The notes: generated from the sequence alone by a model not told the origin. A stretch of DNA of 64,000 nt from an uncultured Eubacterium sp. (GCA_910589595.1 CAJUTM010000009.1:26651-90650); one strand, 5' to 3'. Counted from the stretch's first letter, positions 24,383 through 33,831 are shown. Numbers and translations are program-made.

Positions 24383-26140
24383 TTACATTTTATCTACAAT
24401 CAAATCACTGTCCACCGTAATCTGGTCGCGTCCATTCCTCTTAGAATGATACATCGCCCAATCGGCTCTTGTCAACAAATCGCTTGGATTCGAACAGGTA
24501 GACGGATAACTCGCCACTCCGGCACTTGCCCTTACCTGAATATGATTATCCCCATATACGACGTCTTCGTTTCGAATCTGCTCGTGAATCTGCTTGACAA
24601 TTTCATAGGCTTCTTCTAAATTTTTACCGAGAAATGCAACAACAAATTCTTCCCCACCATATCGGCCTGCGATGCCGCCGTGTTTGAGCGCTCCCCTGTT
24701 GAGTAAGGCTGCCACATAGCGAATCACCTCGTCGCCGCACTGGTGTCCATAAGTATCATTAATCATCTTAAACTTATCAATATCAAATAACGCCAGAGAA
24801 AGCGGCTGTTTCTTTTCCATCGCCTGCGATAAATACTCGTTGATAAGATATGTCAGATATCTTCGATTGTATATTCTCGTCAGCCCATCGCGAATCGCCA
24901 TATCATTCATCTTGGCGTACAATCTGGCATTGGATATACCAATACCAATCTGATTGGCTATGTTTTCATAAAAGGCGCGCCCGTCCATAAAAACATTCGT
25001 GCGGTCTTTGCCGGCAATCAGCGTTCCCAATCTCTCTTCCTGTCTCATAATCGGCAGACAAATAATAGAAGCCAATTCCTGTTCCTCGAACAAAAATTTG
25101 AATAACTGTATGGAATCCGTCTGCGCATTCTTTATATAGGTCTGCTTCAGCGACATAAGTTCATTCATATCTGCGCCATATAGTGAAGCAAACAGGTTCT
25201 TTTGGAAGTTCTCCCCTAAATTCGTGGAAACGGTAGCATAGCGCCCATTTTCCTCCTCACCGTCCGCTATCAGGTCGGCGTTTTCTTCCAGTATAACAGC
25301 TACTAAATCCATATCCAAACGGATTTGCATAATATGGGTGATTTGGGAAATCATATCCTTTTCTTTCATCGAACCGGCAATTGCAGAAGAAATTTCATTC
25401 TGAACGGACAGTTCATCATGAGAACGGTTAATACGTCTGTTGGCCGTCTGCAATTCAATCTTCTGCAATCCCAATTTTTCATTTACTTCATTCATCTTCT
25501 CCTGTTGTCTCTTCATCGCTGCGTTTACTTCATTCAAATCTTCCAGAGCACGGTTTTGCCTGAATATCTGCTTTTCAAAATAGCTCGACAATAAGGCCAT
25601 CGTCTCGCCGATAAATAGCACAAGTAACAACACAACGATAACCGTGGCAATTTCCCGTATGCCAATGAAAAGCGTCACCCGGCTATCCTTAGTCTGGATA
25701 AGGGAAACTATCATGGCAACGGATACCACTCCGTACCCTACTGCAAAAAATGTATACATCACAACTCTTTTTACCATTTTATCCAGAGCGGTGTGGAATA
25801 TCAGCTCTGCGAACGTCAGCACAAGCACAAACAGATAAATGTTACTCTCCATTTTGTCTTCCGAAATAAAGTAAAACAAACTTGCAACAACCGGACGCAC
25901 AATAAAGTAAATATGCCCGAATACATTCTTTTCCAAAAGAGAAGAACCCGCGATTCGATTTATAATTTCAATTAGCGTACAAAGGATAATAAACGCACCA
26001 AATATGCCAGACTTAATGAAAAGCATTGTGCTGCCGTCAAACAACTGGGTAAATTCAAATATCAGAAGCGATACGTTCAGAAGCAGATGCGCCAGAAAAA
26101 CATATTGATTATTCCACAATTTCCAAAATTGCTTTTCCAT
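24383..26140 (-). CDS. Membrane-bound GAF-GGDEF diguanylate cyclase
   Basis: A 585-aa signalling protein predicted to make cyclic di-GMP. About six membrane helices fill residues 10-195, then a coiled coil (LEDLNEVNAAMKRQQEKMNE onward), a GAF-like sensor (about 255-405) and a C-terminal GGDEF domain (about 415-575). The active-site loop is GRYGGEEFVVAF, so catalysis should be possible, and FDIDKFKMINDTYGHQCGDE is intact. No RxxD inhibitory site is visible before the GGEEF. It follows the FtsA-like gene by 16 bp, so its level may be tied to that operon. Confidence 0.9.
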   Translation of the reverse strand: MEKQFWKLWNNQYVFLAHLLLNVSLLIFEFTQLFDGSTMLFIKSGIFGAFIILCTLIEIINRIAGSSLLEKNVFGHIYFIVRPVVASLFYFISEDKMESNIYLFVLVLTFAELIFHTALDKMVKRVVMYTFFAVGYGVVSVAMIVSLIQTKDSRVTLFIGIREIATVIVVLLLVLFIGETMALLSSYFEKQIFRQNRALEDLNEVNAAMKRQQEKMNEVNEKLGLQKIELQTANRRINRSHDELSVQNEISSAIAGSMKEKDMISQITHIMQIRLDMDLVAVILEENADLIADGEEENGRYATVSTNLGENFQKNLFASLYGADMNELMSLKQTYIKNAQTDSIQLFKFLFEEQELASIICLPIMRQEERLGTLIAGKDRTNVFMDGRAFYENIANQIGIGISNARLYAKMNDMAIRDGLTRIYNRRYLTYLINEYLSQAMEKKQPLSLALFDIDKFKMINDTYGHQCGDEVIRYVAALLNRGALKHGGIAGRYGGEEFVVAFLGKNLEEAYEIVKQIHEQIRNEDVVYGDNHIQVRASAGVASYPSTCSNPSDLLTRADWAMYHSKRNGRDQITVDSDLIVDKM

Positions 26141-26156
26141 CTTTTGTCTCTCCTTT

Positions 26157-28295
26157 CTAAGTCTTCCAAAACAGCTCTATCCGGTCGCCCTCGTGCAGCG
26201 GCTCCGTAAAATCCCTGTCTGCCCCATTAATACGTGTGATTAATTTAGTTCCTCCCATTTTGGACATATCAAACGGATAGACATCAAACACATCAACAAA
26301 GATTGGATTATCCTTTTCTGGCATCCTCACCGTCTCACCATTGACAGTAACCATAATGGAGGGCGTATACTTCTTCTCTTTTTGCGAGGATGAGGAAAGA
26401 ACCTTACCGTCCCTGCCTCGCTTTTCCGTATCAAAGGGAATATCTTTCATCCAATCCGGAAGCGGCTTAACCGGCTGCAATAACGGGTCTTCTTCGATTT
26501 GTTTCTGCAGCTCTTCTTCCGGACTTATCTCTTCTTTTGGTTCCGGAGGCTTCGGTTTCTCCGTAATGACGTCGCCATCACGGACTTTTGCCACCTTTCC
26601 CGCCTGACGTCCATTCAGTAAAATTTCCGTATCGGTATCAATATCGGCAAATGCAAGCAGATTGGCCACCGATGAATAGTCGGATATCTCCACTTTGTCC
26701 CCCTCTTGAATGGAATACAAACTATCCTGCACCTGCCCGTTGACGACAATGATGGGAGGGCATAAAATCTTGCGGCCAAACAGCGTCACCACCAATTCCT
26801 TTTTGCACTCCTCTATCTGTCCTAATGCAATCCTGCCCGCTTCCCCTTTGGTAGACGGCCGTATCTCAATTTCATCATTTTCCGCCGCCACATCGTTCAG
26901 ACTAACCTCTTTGCCATTTTTGCGCACAAGCGCTACCTCACCGACACGCCCTTTTACCGTACGCTCCTCGCCGTTCACATAAAACGTAAGCGTATCCCCA
27001 CGCAGCGGGAATAAATTATTTTTAGAAAAACCAGAACTAACACAGGCATCCAATACCGTAACCTTTCCGTTATCATATAGTTTAACGCGCTGTCCATTAA
27101 CTTGAACATGGATGAAATTATTGCGCTGCTCATAATAATTCATACATATGCCAAGCGGCGTCACCAGCGTTGAGTCTTTCTTCACCCCCGCCTGTTCAAA
27201 TACAACCTGACCTAATACCTCCGCTCCGCGAATCGCCACGCGCTCCTGTGGAAGCTGCAAAAATTCTGCGAGTTTTTCCGTAAAGCCATCATGCTTGCCA
27301 CCACCGCCAACGACAAATACCGCACTGACCGTCTGGCCTCCGTTCAGCTCTATAATGCGGGTGGCGATATTATGTGTAATTTCCTCTATCGCAGACTGGG
27401 ATATGTTCGTAATGTCTTCCTTTGTAACCGTCGTCTTATTTCCGAAAATGTCCCGAAAGGACACCGATTTACGATTCTCACACTGGCGTTTTATTCTCTC
27501 TGCCGTCGCAAAATCAATTAAATAATTTTTGGCAATCGCTTCCGTCACCTCGTCGCCCGCAAGGGGAATCATGCCAAAAGCAATGATACTGCCGTCTTTT
27601 ACAATGGAAATATCCGAAGTTCCCGCTCCCACGTCCACAAGAGCGATATTTAACAGACGGAACTTCTCCGGTATCGCGATGTTGATTGCCGCAATCGGCT
27701 CAAGCGTCAGGTTCGCCACATGCAGGCCGGCAGTCTCCACGGCAGAATACAAACCGTCTACAACTTCTTCCGGCAGGAACGTGGCAATCAAATCAACTTC
27801 GATATAATTGGCCATATGCATCTCTATCATTTCCATCGGATAGCCATTCAGATAATATTTGACCGTAGAATAGCCGACGCAGAAAAAATGTTTTTTCTTA
27901 TCTTCTTCATCGCTGCGTATCTCTTCGTATGCCTTTTCGACACCGAGCATGTCCAGCGAACGGATATGCTCCTCCGTCACTTTCGTCTCGGTAGAAAATT
28001 CATATCTGGCCCGCACCTGCTTTGTTTTCAGGACACGGCCGGCCGCCGCAATACATACTTCGGTCAGCGGCTGCTGGATTTGATTCTCCAGACGGTCTTT
28101 AATCATGCTAATCGTTCGCGTGACCGTCGGAATATCATGGATTTGACCGTCAATGACAGCACGCGTAGAATGTTCCACACTCTCCTGCGCCACGACAACA
28201 AAACGGTCCGTGCCAACACGATATCCAACCGTTCCCACGATGCTTCTCGTCCCGATATCCAAGCCAAAAACATATCCTTCGTTTCTTGTATCCAT
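26157..28295 (-). CDS. FtsA/PilM-like actin-fold protein with long beta-rich C-terminal tail
   Basis: A 712-aa protein. Residues 1-370 form an actin-fold ATPase of the FtsA family: FGLDIGTRSIVGTVGY (phosphate 1), LVDVGAGTSDISIV (phosphate 2) and VFVVGGGGKHDGFTEKL (adenosine). The insert with ARYEFSTETKVTEEHIRSLD resembles the FtsA 1C domain. Beyond about 400 there are several small beta modules (VNGQRVKLYDNGKVTVLD, VNGEERTVKGRVGE, LNGRQAGKVAKVRDGDVI, VNGETVRMPEKDN) that look like beta-grasp or FHA-like repeats. Normal FtsA is about 420 aa, so 300 residues are extra. A division or shape role is inferred from the family only. Confidence 0.82.
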   Translation of the reverse strand: MDTRNEGYVFGLDIGTRSIVGTVGYRVGTDRFVVVAQESVEHSTRAVIDGQIHDIPTVTRTISMIKDRLENQIQQPLTEVCIAAAGRVLKTKQVRARYEFSTETKVTEEHIRSLDMLGVEKAYEEIRSDEEDKKKHFFCVGYSTVKYYLNGYPMEMIEMHMANYIEVDLIATFLPEEVVDGLYSAVETAGLHVANLTLEPIAAINIAIPEKFRLLNIALVDVGAGTSDISIVKDGSIIAFGMIPLAGDEVTEAIAKNYLIDFATAERIKRQCENRKSVSFRDIFGNKTTVTKEDITNISQSAIEEITHNIATRIIELNGGQTVSAVFVVGGGGKHDGFTEKLAEFLQLPQERVAIRGAEVLGQVVFEQAGVKKDSTLVTPLGICMNYYEQRNNFIHVQVNGQRVKLYDNGKVTVLDACVSSGFSKNNLFPLRGDTLTFYVNGEERTVKGRVGEVALVRKNGKEVSLNDVAAENDEIEIRPSTKGEAGRIALGQIEECKKELVVTLFGRKILCPPIIVVNGQVQDSLYSIQEGDKVEISDYSSVANLLAFADIDTDTEILLNGRQAGKVAKVRDGDVITEKPKPPEPKEEISPEEELQKQIEEDPLLQPVKPLPDWMKDIPFDTEKRGRDGKVLSSSSQKEKKYTPSIMVTVNGETVRMPEKDNPIFVDVFDVYPFDMSKMGGTKLITRINGADRDFTEPLHEGDRIELFWKT

Positions 28296-28311
28296 ATCAT
28301 TCCCTCAACTT

Positions 28312-28434
28312 TCGCAGAGCAAAGAACGGCAAACCGAGCTTCCCAGCCGCACTTTTTTACTTTATAGGAAATTCTAATTGTGCGGAGCAAGAATCGCAAA
28401 GCGATTCTTGGAACGGCGCGCTTCTCAGTCGCCG
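28312..28434 (-). repeat. Hairpin-rich intergenic repeat, copy C
   Basis: Read on the minus strand: stem CGGCG/CGCCG around ACTGAGAAGCG, then CAAGAATCGC/GCGATTCTTG, then the conserved GCTCCGCACAA, followed by a degenerate second unit (GGCTGGGAAGCTC, TTCTTTGCTCTGCG). Copy D at 47307 has the same loop and tail with different but paired stems. It lies between coaE and the FtsA-like gene; on the plus strand the first stem is followed by TTTTTT, like a terminator. Confidence 0.7.
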
Positions 28435-28461
28435 TTTTTTTATATCATACCACACATTTTA

Positions 28462-29040
28462 TCATATGCCTAGTAATTCTTGTAACCGGCTTGTCAGTTT
28501 TTCCAGTGAATCGCTGTTGTCGATACAAACGTCACAGCGCCGGCATATATCCTCTTCTTTCATCTGTGCCGCCATAATGGCTTCCGTCTTCTCTCTCGTA
28601 TATCCTCTGGATGCTGTCAGCCTCTTTATCCGCTGTTCCCTGTCCGCCCCAATATACCATATTTTATCGCACAGTTTATGGCAGCCGCTCTCAAACATGA
28701 GCGCCGTCTCAATCACCACCAACGGCTCTTCTTTCCAACTCTCGAGATACTCCCGTATCCGGCGCATGACATACGGATGAATAATATCGTCCAGCTCTTT
28801 CCTCTTGTTCTCATCCGCATAAATGATTTGCGCTAAAAGAGTTCGGTTTAATTGTCCGTCGGCGCATACAACTGATTCTCCAAAAAGAGTACGAATTTCT
28901 TCATATGTCTCCGACTCCGGCTGCAGCGCCTCATGCCCTAACTCGTCCGCTAACAGCGTTTTGGCTCCAAACTTCTCCCGCAACACTGTCATGGCGGCGG
29001 ACTTTCCACAGCCGACGCCTCCCGTAATTCCAATTACCAT
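28462..29040 (-). CDS. coaE: Dephospho-CoA kinase
   Basis: A 192-aa kinase that phosphorylates dephospho-CoA in the last step of coenzyme A synthesis. The P-loop is GITGGVGCGKSAAM (residues 4-17), followed by LLADELGHEAL with the family D. The lid and binding regions VVIETALMFESGCHKLCD and YIGADREQRIKRLTASRGY are present. It is 28 bp downstream of polA, a pairing seen in many Firmicutes. Confidence 0.94.
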   Translation of the reverse strand: MVIGITGGVGCGKSAAMTVLREKFGAKTLLADELGHEALQPESETYEEIRTLFGESVVCADGQLNRTLLAQIIYADENKRKELDDIIHPYVMRRIREYLESWKEEPLVVIETALMFESGCHKLCDKIWYIGADREQRIKRLTASRGYTREKTEAIMAAQMKEEDICRRCDVCIDNSDSLEKLTSRLQELLGI

Positions 29041-29068
29041 GAACTTCTCATCCTTTTTTCCCGTATTT

Positions 29069-31768
29069 TTATTTCGCTTCGTACCATGAATTGCCTTTCT
29101 TCACCTCTGCGATTAACGGCACGGCCAGCTCGCATGCATGCACCATCTCTTCTTCTAAAAGCTGCGTCACCTCTTCTATCTCATCCTTGTGCGTCTCAAT
29201 AAGCAGTTCATCATGGATTTGCAGAATAAGCCGGGATTGCATTTGATTCTCTTTCAATCGTTTTGCAACCCGTATCATCGCAATCTTTATAATGTCTGCC
29301 GCCGTTCCCTGTATCGGAGAATTCATGGCAATCCTCTCGCCAAACTGCCGCTGCATAAAGTTTTTAGCGGACAATTCCGGTATCGGACGCCGTCTGCCAA
29401 ACAGGGAAGTAACATATCCTTTACTCTTACCCTCGGCAACGAGGCTGTCCATAAACTCCTTTACCCGCGGATAAGTGGCAAAATAATCTTCAATATACGC
29501 TTCCGCCTGTTTCTTGGAAATATTCAAATCGCGGGAGAGACCGAAGCCGCTGATTCCATACACAATGCCGAAATTAACTGCCTTGGCATTTCTCCGCTGC
29601 AGTTCCGTCACTTCTTCGTATGGGGTGTGGAAAACGAGCGCCGCCGTTGTGCGGTGGATATCCGCATTTTCCCGATAGGCCTCAATCAGACGCTCGTCCC
29701 CCGACATATGAGCGAGAACGCGGAGCTCTATCTGGGAATAATCGGCGTCCAGAAATACATACCCGTCTTCCGGCACAAAAACTTTGCGAATCTGTCTCCC
29801 GAGTTCCATACGGATAGGGATGTTCTGCAAGTTCGGCTCCGTGGAACTCAGTCTTCCAGTGGCAGTTATATTCTGGTTAAATGTCGTATGGATACGCCCG
29901 TCTTTTTCTCCGATATAAGAATCGAGACCGTCGGCATAAGTCGATTTCAGCTTTGCTAACTGCCGATACTCCAGAATCAATTCCACAATCGGGTCTTCGA
30001 AGCGCAGTTTCTCCAGTACTTCCGCCGAAGTGGAATATCCGGTCTTTGTCTTTTTTCCATACGGCATACGCATTTTTTCAAAAAGAATCGTTCCCAATTG
30101 CTTGGGCGAATTTATATTAAATGTTTCTCCGGCACGCTCATAAATTTCCTGCTCTACTCCGGCAATACGTTCACCCAGCTTCAGGGAATATTCATGCAGC
30201 GCCTCCCGCTTCACCAAAATCCCCTGTTTTTCCATATCGTATAACGTAAACAACAGAGGCATCTCGATATCTTCAAACAGATGAAACGACTTCATCCGCT
30301 TCAATTCCTGCAAAAGGTTCGGATAGGCGCGCACATTTACGAGCGCACAGTAACAGGCGTATTGAAGCAATTCCTCTTCTTTGTCCGCAAACGCCGACTC
30401 CATCGAAGCTTTCCCAAACATCTGTGAATACGGATACATGGTAACTCCGGCATATGTTTCGGCAATATCCTCTTCCATAAAACTCTTTTGCACGGGATTG
30501 ATGACATAGGCGGCCAAATTCGTATCAAAACAATTTTCCGGCTTTGCTCCGGCAAGGAAATCCAACTGTGATTTTAAATCATTTCCCACTAACGTATGCC
30601 GTGCAGTCAGCTCTGCCACTCCGGCAGTAATATCATGCTCCAAAAGTTCTTTGCCGACTTTACAAAAGGCAATCTTTTCCTCGTTAAACGCGATGGCAAG
30701 TCCCAGTAAACGCCCTTGCTGTTCCGACATAAACAACGTCATCTGACCGGTTTCATTTGCCACCATTTCGGTATCTTTGCGGAAAACAGCCTTTATGGCA
30801 GCGGGTTCTTTTTCCTTTGCGGACGAGCGAAACTTATCCCATTCTTCTCTCGTCTTCAGGGTAACGAACCTTTTTTCCCACTTGGAATCCATCGTCTTGT
30901 CCCTGTCAAAACGTTTCTGTAACGACTTAATGTCGAGCGACTGGATAATACGGAACGCCTTGGCATTAAACATATCCTGCACCAGACAGTCCTCCGTGGA
31001 AATCCCCAATTTGCAGTCCGTCTTTATCGTCGCCAGCTGTTTGCTGAGTTTCGCCAATTCTATATTATTTTTAATTGCCTCTTTCGCCCGGTTAGGCGTA
31101 ATCTCTTCTCTGTGGGCGATGGCGTTTTCGACCGTGCCGAACAATGTGAGAATTTTTACCGCCGTCTTTTCGCCTATCCCCGGCACGCCCGGAATATTAT
31201 CGGACGTATCGCCCATTAACCCTTTCAAATCAATAATCTGCGAGGGAGTGACATGATATTTTTCGATTACCTGTGCCGTATGATAATCTTCTACTTCCGT
31301 CCTGCCGCCCCTTGTCTTTGGGATTCGCACCATGACGGTATCCGACGCCAACTGCAGCAGGTCGCGGTCGCCGGACACGACAGTTACCGTATAGCCGTCC
31401 TTTTCCCCTTTTTTTGCCATCGTTCCCAGTATATCATCTGCCTCTATCCCCTCTCGGGAAAAGATACAGAGGTTCATCGCCTGCAAAATATCTTTGAGTA
31501 CCGGCACCTGTTCCCGCAGTTCTTCCGGCATCGGCTTTCTCGTGCCTTTATACTTCCCATACATTTCATGGCGAAACGTCGGCGCCTTCTCGTCAAAGGC
31601 AACCATCATATGTGTCGGCTCTTCCTCGTCCATTAACTTAAACATGATGTTTAGGAAACCGTAAATGGCGTTCGTGTGCAATCCGTCTTTGTTCGTCAAA
31701 TCCGGCACTCCGTAAAAAGCCCGGTTTATAATACTATTTCCATCTATCAGCACAAGTTTCTTTTCCAC
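29069..31768 (-). CDS. polA: DNA polymerase I
   Basis: An 899-aa repair and Okazaki-fragment polymerase. Residues 1-290 form the 5' to 3' exonuclease (LVLIDGNSIINRAFYGV, VSGDRDLLQLAS, GLMGDTSDNIPGVPGIGEKT). The middle 3' to 5' exonuclease region lacks the metal-binding DxE motif, so proofreading is probably inactive, as in Bacillus. The polymerase domain has DADYSQIELRVLAHMS (motif A), RRNAKAVNFGIVYGIS (motif B) and LQIHDELLIE (motif C). The start is GTG at 31768 after AAGGAAA. It lies 13 bp after the secreted-protein gene. Confidence 0.96.
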   Translation of the reverse strand: MEKKLVLIDGNSIINRAFYGVPDLTNKDGLHTNAIYGFLNIMFKLMDEEEPTHMMVAFDEKAPTFRHEMYGKYKGTRKPMPEELREQVPVLKDILQAMNLCIFSREGIEADDILGTMAKKGEKDGYTVTVVSGDRDLLQLASDTVMVRIPKTRGGRTEVEDYHTAQVIEKYHVTPSQIIDLKGLMGDTSDNIPGVPGIGEKTAVKILTLFGTVENAIAHREEITPNRAKEAIKNNIELAKLSKQLATIKTDCKLGISTEDCLVQDMFNAKAFRIIQSLDIKSLQKRFDRDKTMDSKWEKRFVTLKTREEWDKFRSSAKEKEPAAIKAVFRKDTEMVANETGQMTLFMSEQQGRLLGLAIAFNEEKIAFCKVGKELLEHDITAGVAELTARHTLVGNDLKSQLDFLAGAKPENCFDTNLAAYVINPVQKSFMEEDIAETYAGVTMYPYSQMFGKASMESAFADKEEELLQYACYCALVNVRAYPNLLQELKRMKSFHLFEDIEMPLLFTLYDMEKQGILVKREALHEYSLKLGERIAGVEQEIYERAGETFNINSPKQLGTILFEKMRMPYGKKTKTGYSTSAEVLEKLRFEDPIVELILEYRQLAKLKSTYADGLDSYIGEKDGRIHTTFNQNITATGRLSSTEPNLQNIPIRMELGRQIRKVFVPEDGYVFLDADYSQIELRVLAHMSGDERLIEAYRENADIHRTTAALVFHTPYEEVTELQRRNAKAVNFGIVYGISGFGLSRDLNISKKQAEAYIEDYFATYPRVKEFMDSLVAEGKSKGYVTSLFGRRRPIPELSAKNFMQRQFGERIAMNSPIQGTAADIIKIAMIRVAKRLKENQMQSRLILQIHDELLIETHKDEIEEVTQLLEEEMVHACELAVPLIAEVKKGNSWYEAK

Positions 31769-31781
31769 TTTCCTTACCTCA

Positions 31782-33545
31782 TTATTTCTTTATTTTCACT
31801 TTCTTCACCTTACTGTAGCCGCTTGCATAGGCTTTTCCTTTTTTCATGCCGTATCCCCGAATGCGGACAATAATTGTCTTATACGTCGTCGTGTCCTCCG
31901 GTATATATTTGGCACGATAACCGGAATTTCCGTATACCGGCGTTATCGTATTGTCTACCCAGCTCCAGCGTTCCGGCAGAGTTATGGCTGACAATTTAAA
32001 CTTTGGAGAATACGGAAGCGCAGCTATTGATGGCAGCGTATATTCCGGAAGCAATTTCGGGATATATGTTGTCGTCTCCCCTGCTATATAGCCGGAATAC
32101 TTTTCTGCGCTGACACAGCAAATCAAACGGTGTCCGATATCTTCTCTCGTCGCCTTGTAAGTTGACAGGGTAGCATCTTTAATCAGCGTCGCCCCCTCAA
32201 TGGACACGGCGTCATCTTTGTCTCCGTCATCATCGCTTCCCGCCGCAAATTTATGCCGTGCATCCAGTTCAACCAAATCGTCGTCTTCGTCGTCTTCATC
32301 ATCCTCGTCATCATCATCTTCCGCTTCCAAATCATCCTCATCGGCGCCTCCGGTCTCATCCCACACTTCATCCAGCGAAGGTTCGTCCTCTTTATTCTTA
32401 ATACGATACCACTGATAGGTCAGTTCTCCCGCCGCAACCGAAGCCAAATTGACTTTTGCCGTTAAAACCTGTTCTACTGCCATCGTGCCAGTAACCTCTA
32501 CCGTTCCTGCCAACGCCATCCTGTCTGTCGTAAAAATTTCACTCTTTTGTACTGGCGATACATTTCCTGCATCATCTTCCACATAGGCATATATAACATA
32601 GTTTTTGCTTGCTGCCAAACCCTGAAAAGAAAACTCCGTCGCCTTTTGTGTTCCGTCCACACGTCCCTGTCCTACAATACCATAATGTGCCCCTACATTT
32701 GTCTCGATATCCTCTCTTGTCAACTCCGCATGAGTTTCCGGAACAACGGCATAATAAAAAGTTCCCTGCTCAGTCGCAGTAATCTGCCCATCCGCCCATA
32801 CATCCGTACTGTTTACGCCTCCGGATAAAGAGAGAATGGCTGGCGCTGTCCAGTCCGCTTTTAACGTAATCGTCTTTGGCGTCCGGTCAATGGCTTTGCG
32901 AGTCGCGTCATTGAGATTTGAGCGCAGATAATAAGTAAAGGTATTCTCACCCTCCTTTATCTCCGCTTCCATACTCTGTTTCCATTGGCTTTCTTCTCCC
33001 TCGTAAGAAGGCGCAATGAGAAAATCTTTTGGCGCCTGTATCTGCACCTTCATCGTATCGCTGACGCCGGAAACTGCCGAACCGGAAACAACCGTGTCTC
33101 TGCCCTGTTCCCCTGCTTTTTTCTTATCTTCCTCATTATAAATATGTTTTGTATCTTCTACTTTCTCCGCCGTTATGTACTCTTTAATCTCATAAAGCGG
33201 CGAATCTTTTTCTAGTTCATAAGTAACTTCCTTTTTCTCATCCTCGGAGCGCAAATCCTCAATACAAAATTTTTGTTTCCCGATGCTCTCCTCCTCAATC
33301 TTAAGAGATACCCCTTTGCTTAATGGCTTATCGTTTGAAGTAGCATAATTGATATCATATTGAAATTCTCTCTTTTGTCCGTAATATTTCCACTGGTCGG
33401 GAAACGGAACTACCGTAACAATTTCTTTTGATTCTGATCCGTTATTGCCGTCGGCTGCCTTGACATAATCGCCGGCAAATACTATTTGGAATAATATCGC
33501 AAAAGACAGAAACAACGCTCCCGCTTTTTTCCCTCTCTTCTTCAT
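31782..33545 (-). CDS. Secreted Ig/fibronectin-like surface protein with acidic tract
   Basis: A 587-aa exported protein. The signal peptide is MKKRGKKAGALFLSFAILFQ with AGDYVKAADG after it. The body has beta-rich segments of the Lachnospiraceae Ig type (SLSGGVNSTDVWADGQITAT, FSFQGLAASKNYVIYAYVED, LTYQWYRIKNK). An almost purely D/E stretch lies around residues 425-450, and the end is lysine-rich (KVKKVKIKK). An open frame continues upstream to 33782, but that part is the translation of tRNA-Leu; GGAGGGGCTT before 33545 gives the real start. Probably a cell-surface adhesin-like protein; function unknown. Confidence 0.8.
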   Translation of the reverse strand: MKKRGKKAGALFLSFAILFQIVFAGDYVKAADGNNGSESKEIVTVVPFPDQWKYYGQKREFQYDINYATSNDKPLSKGVSLKIEEESIGKQKFCIEDLRSEDEKKEVTYELEKDSPLYEIKEYITAEKVEDTKHIYNEEDKKKAGEQGRDTVVSGSAVSGVSDTMKVQIQAPKDFLIAPSYEGEESQWKQSMEAEIKEGENTFTYYLRSNLNDATRKAIDRTPKTITLKADWTAPAILSLSGGVNSTDVWADGQITATEQGTFYYAVVPETHAELTREDIETNVGAHYGIVGQGRVDGTQKATEFSFQGLAASKNYVIYAYVEDDAGNVSPVQKSEIFTTDRMALAGTVEVTGTMAVEQVLTAKVNLASVAAGELTYQWYRIKNKEDEPSLDEVWDETGGADEDDLEAEDDDDEDDEDDEDDDLVELDARHKFAAGSDDDGDKDDAVSIEGATLIKDATLSTYKATREDIGHRLICCVSAEKYSGYIAGETTTYIPKLLPEYTLPSIAALPYSPKFKLSAITLPERWSWVDNTITPVYGNSGYRAKYIPEDTTTYKTIIVRIRGYGMKKGKAYASGYSKVKKVKIKK

Positions 33546-33614
33546 AAGCCCCTCCTTTTTTCCAAAACAAATATACAGCTGCTCTCCCATCATTGTAATA
33601 CAATCCACTTTATT

Positions 33615-33643
33615 AGGATACCCTTTTTTGTCTCTTATTTCAA
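33615..33643 (-). promoter_or_regulatory. Promoter of the secreted-protein/polA/coaE unit
   Basis: On the minus strand TTGAAA (33638-33643) and TATCCT (33615-33620) are 17 bp apart, 70 nt before the gene start. It lies just past the tRNA-Leu terminator. Confidence 0.5.
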
Positions 33644-33644
33644 C

Positions 33645-33689
33645 AAAAAAGAAAGACCAAATTCGTCTTTCGATTATTTGACCTTTCTT
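33645..33689 (-). terminator. Terminator of tRNA-Leu
   Basis: On the minus strand AAGAAAGGTCAAAT pairs with ATTTGGTCTTTCTT (one G-T pair) around a 13-nt loop and runs into a six-T tract. It is 16 bp after the tRNA 3' end. Confidence 0.75.
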
Positions 33690-33704
33690 TTCTTGTTTTA
33701 TGAG

Positions 33705-33788
33705 TGCGGATGGCGGGACTTGAACCCGCACGATGTCACCACCGCAAGATTTTGAGTCTTGTGCGTCTGCCAATTCCGCCACATCCGC
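33705..33788 (-). tRNA. tRNA-Leu (anticodon CAA)
   Basis: The 84-nt minus-strand sequence begins GCGGATGTGGCGGAATTGG and ends in the matching acceptor arm CATCCGC plus discriminator A. The D-arm GGAATTGGCAGACGCAC, the anticodon arm AAGACTCAAAATCTT (loop CTCAAAA, anticodon CAA), the long class II variable arm and the T-loop GGGTTCAAGTCCC are all clear. CCA is not encoded. It has its own promoter and terminator. Translation of this gene yields the false start MAELADAQDSKSCGG seen in many genomes. Confidence 0.96.
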
Positions 33789-33802
33789 TCACAACGATAT
33801 TT

Positions 33803-33831
33803 ACTATACCATCCTTTTCATCCGATGTCAA
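33803..33831 (-). promoter_or_regulatory. Strong sigma-A promoter of tRNA-Leu
   Basis: On the minus strand TTGACA (33826-33831), a 17-bp spacer and TATAGT (33803-33808) lie about 15 bp before the tRNA 5' end. A perfect TTTTTTAAAAAA palindrome sits just upstream and may act as an UP element. Confidence 0.8.

Noticed and set aside
32200..32415. A serine-rich plus-strand frame
   Set aside because: It is simply the reverse reading of the Asp/Glu tract of the secreted protein.
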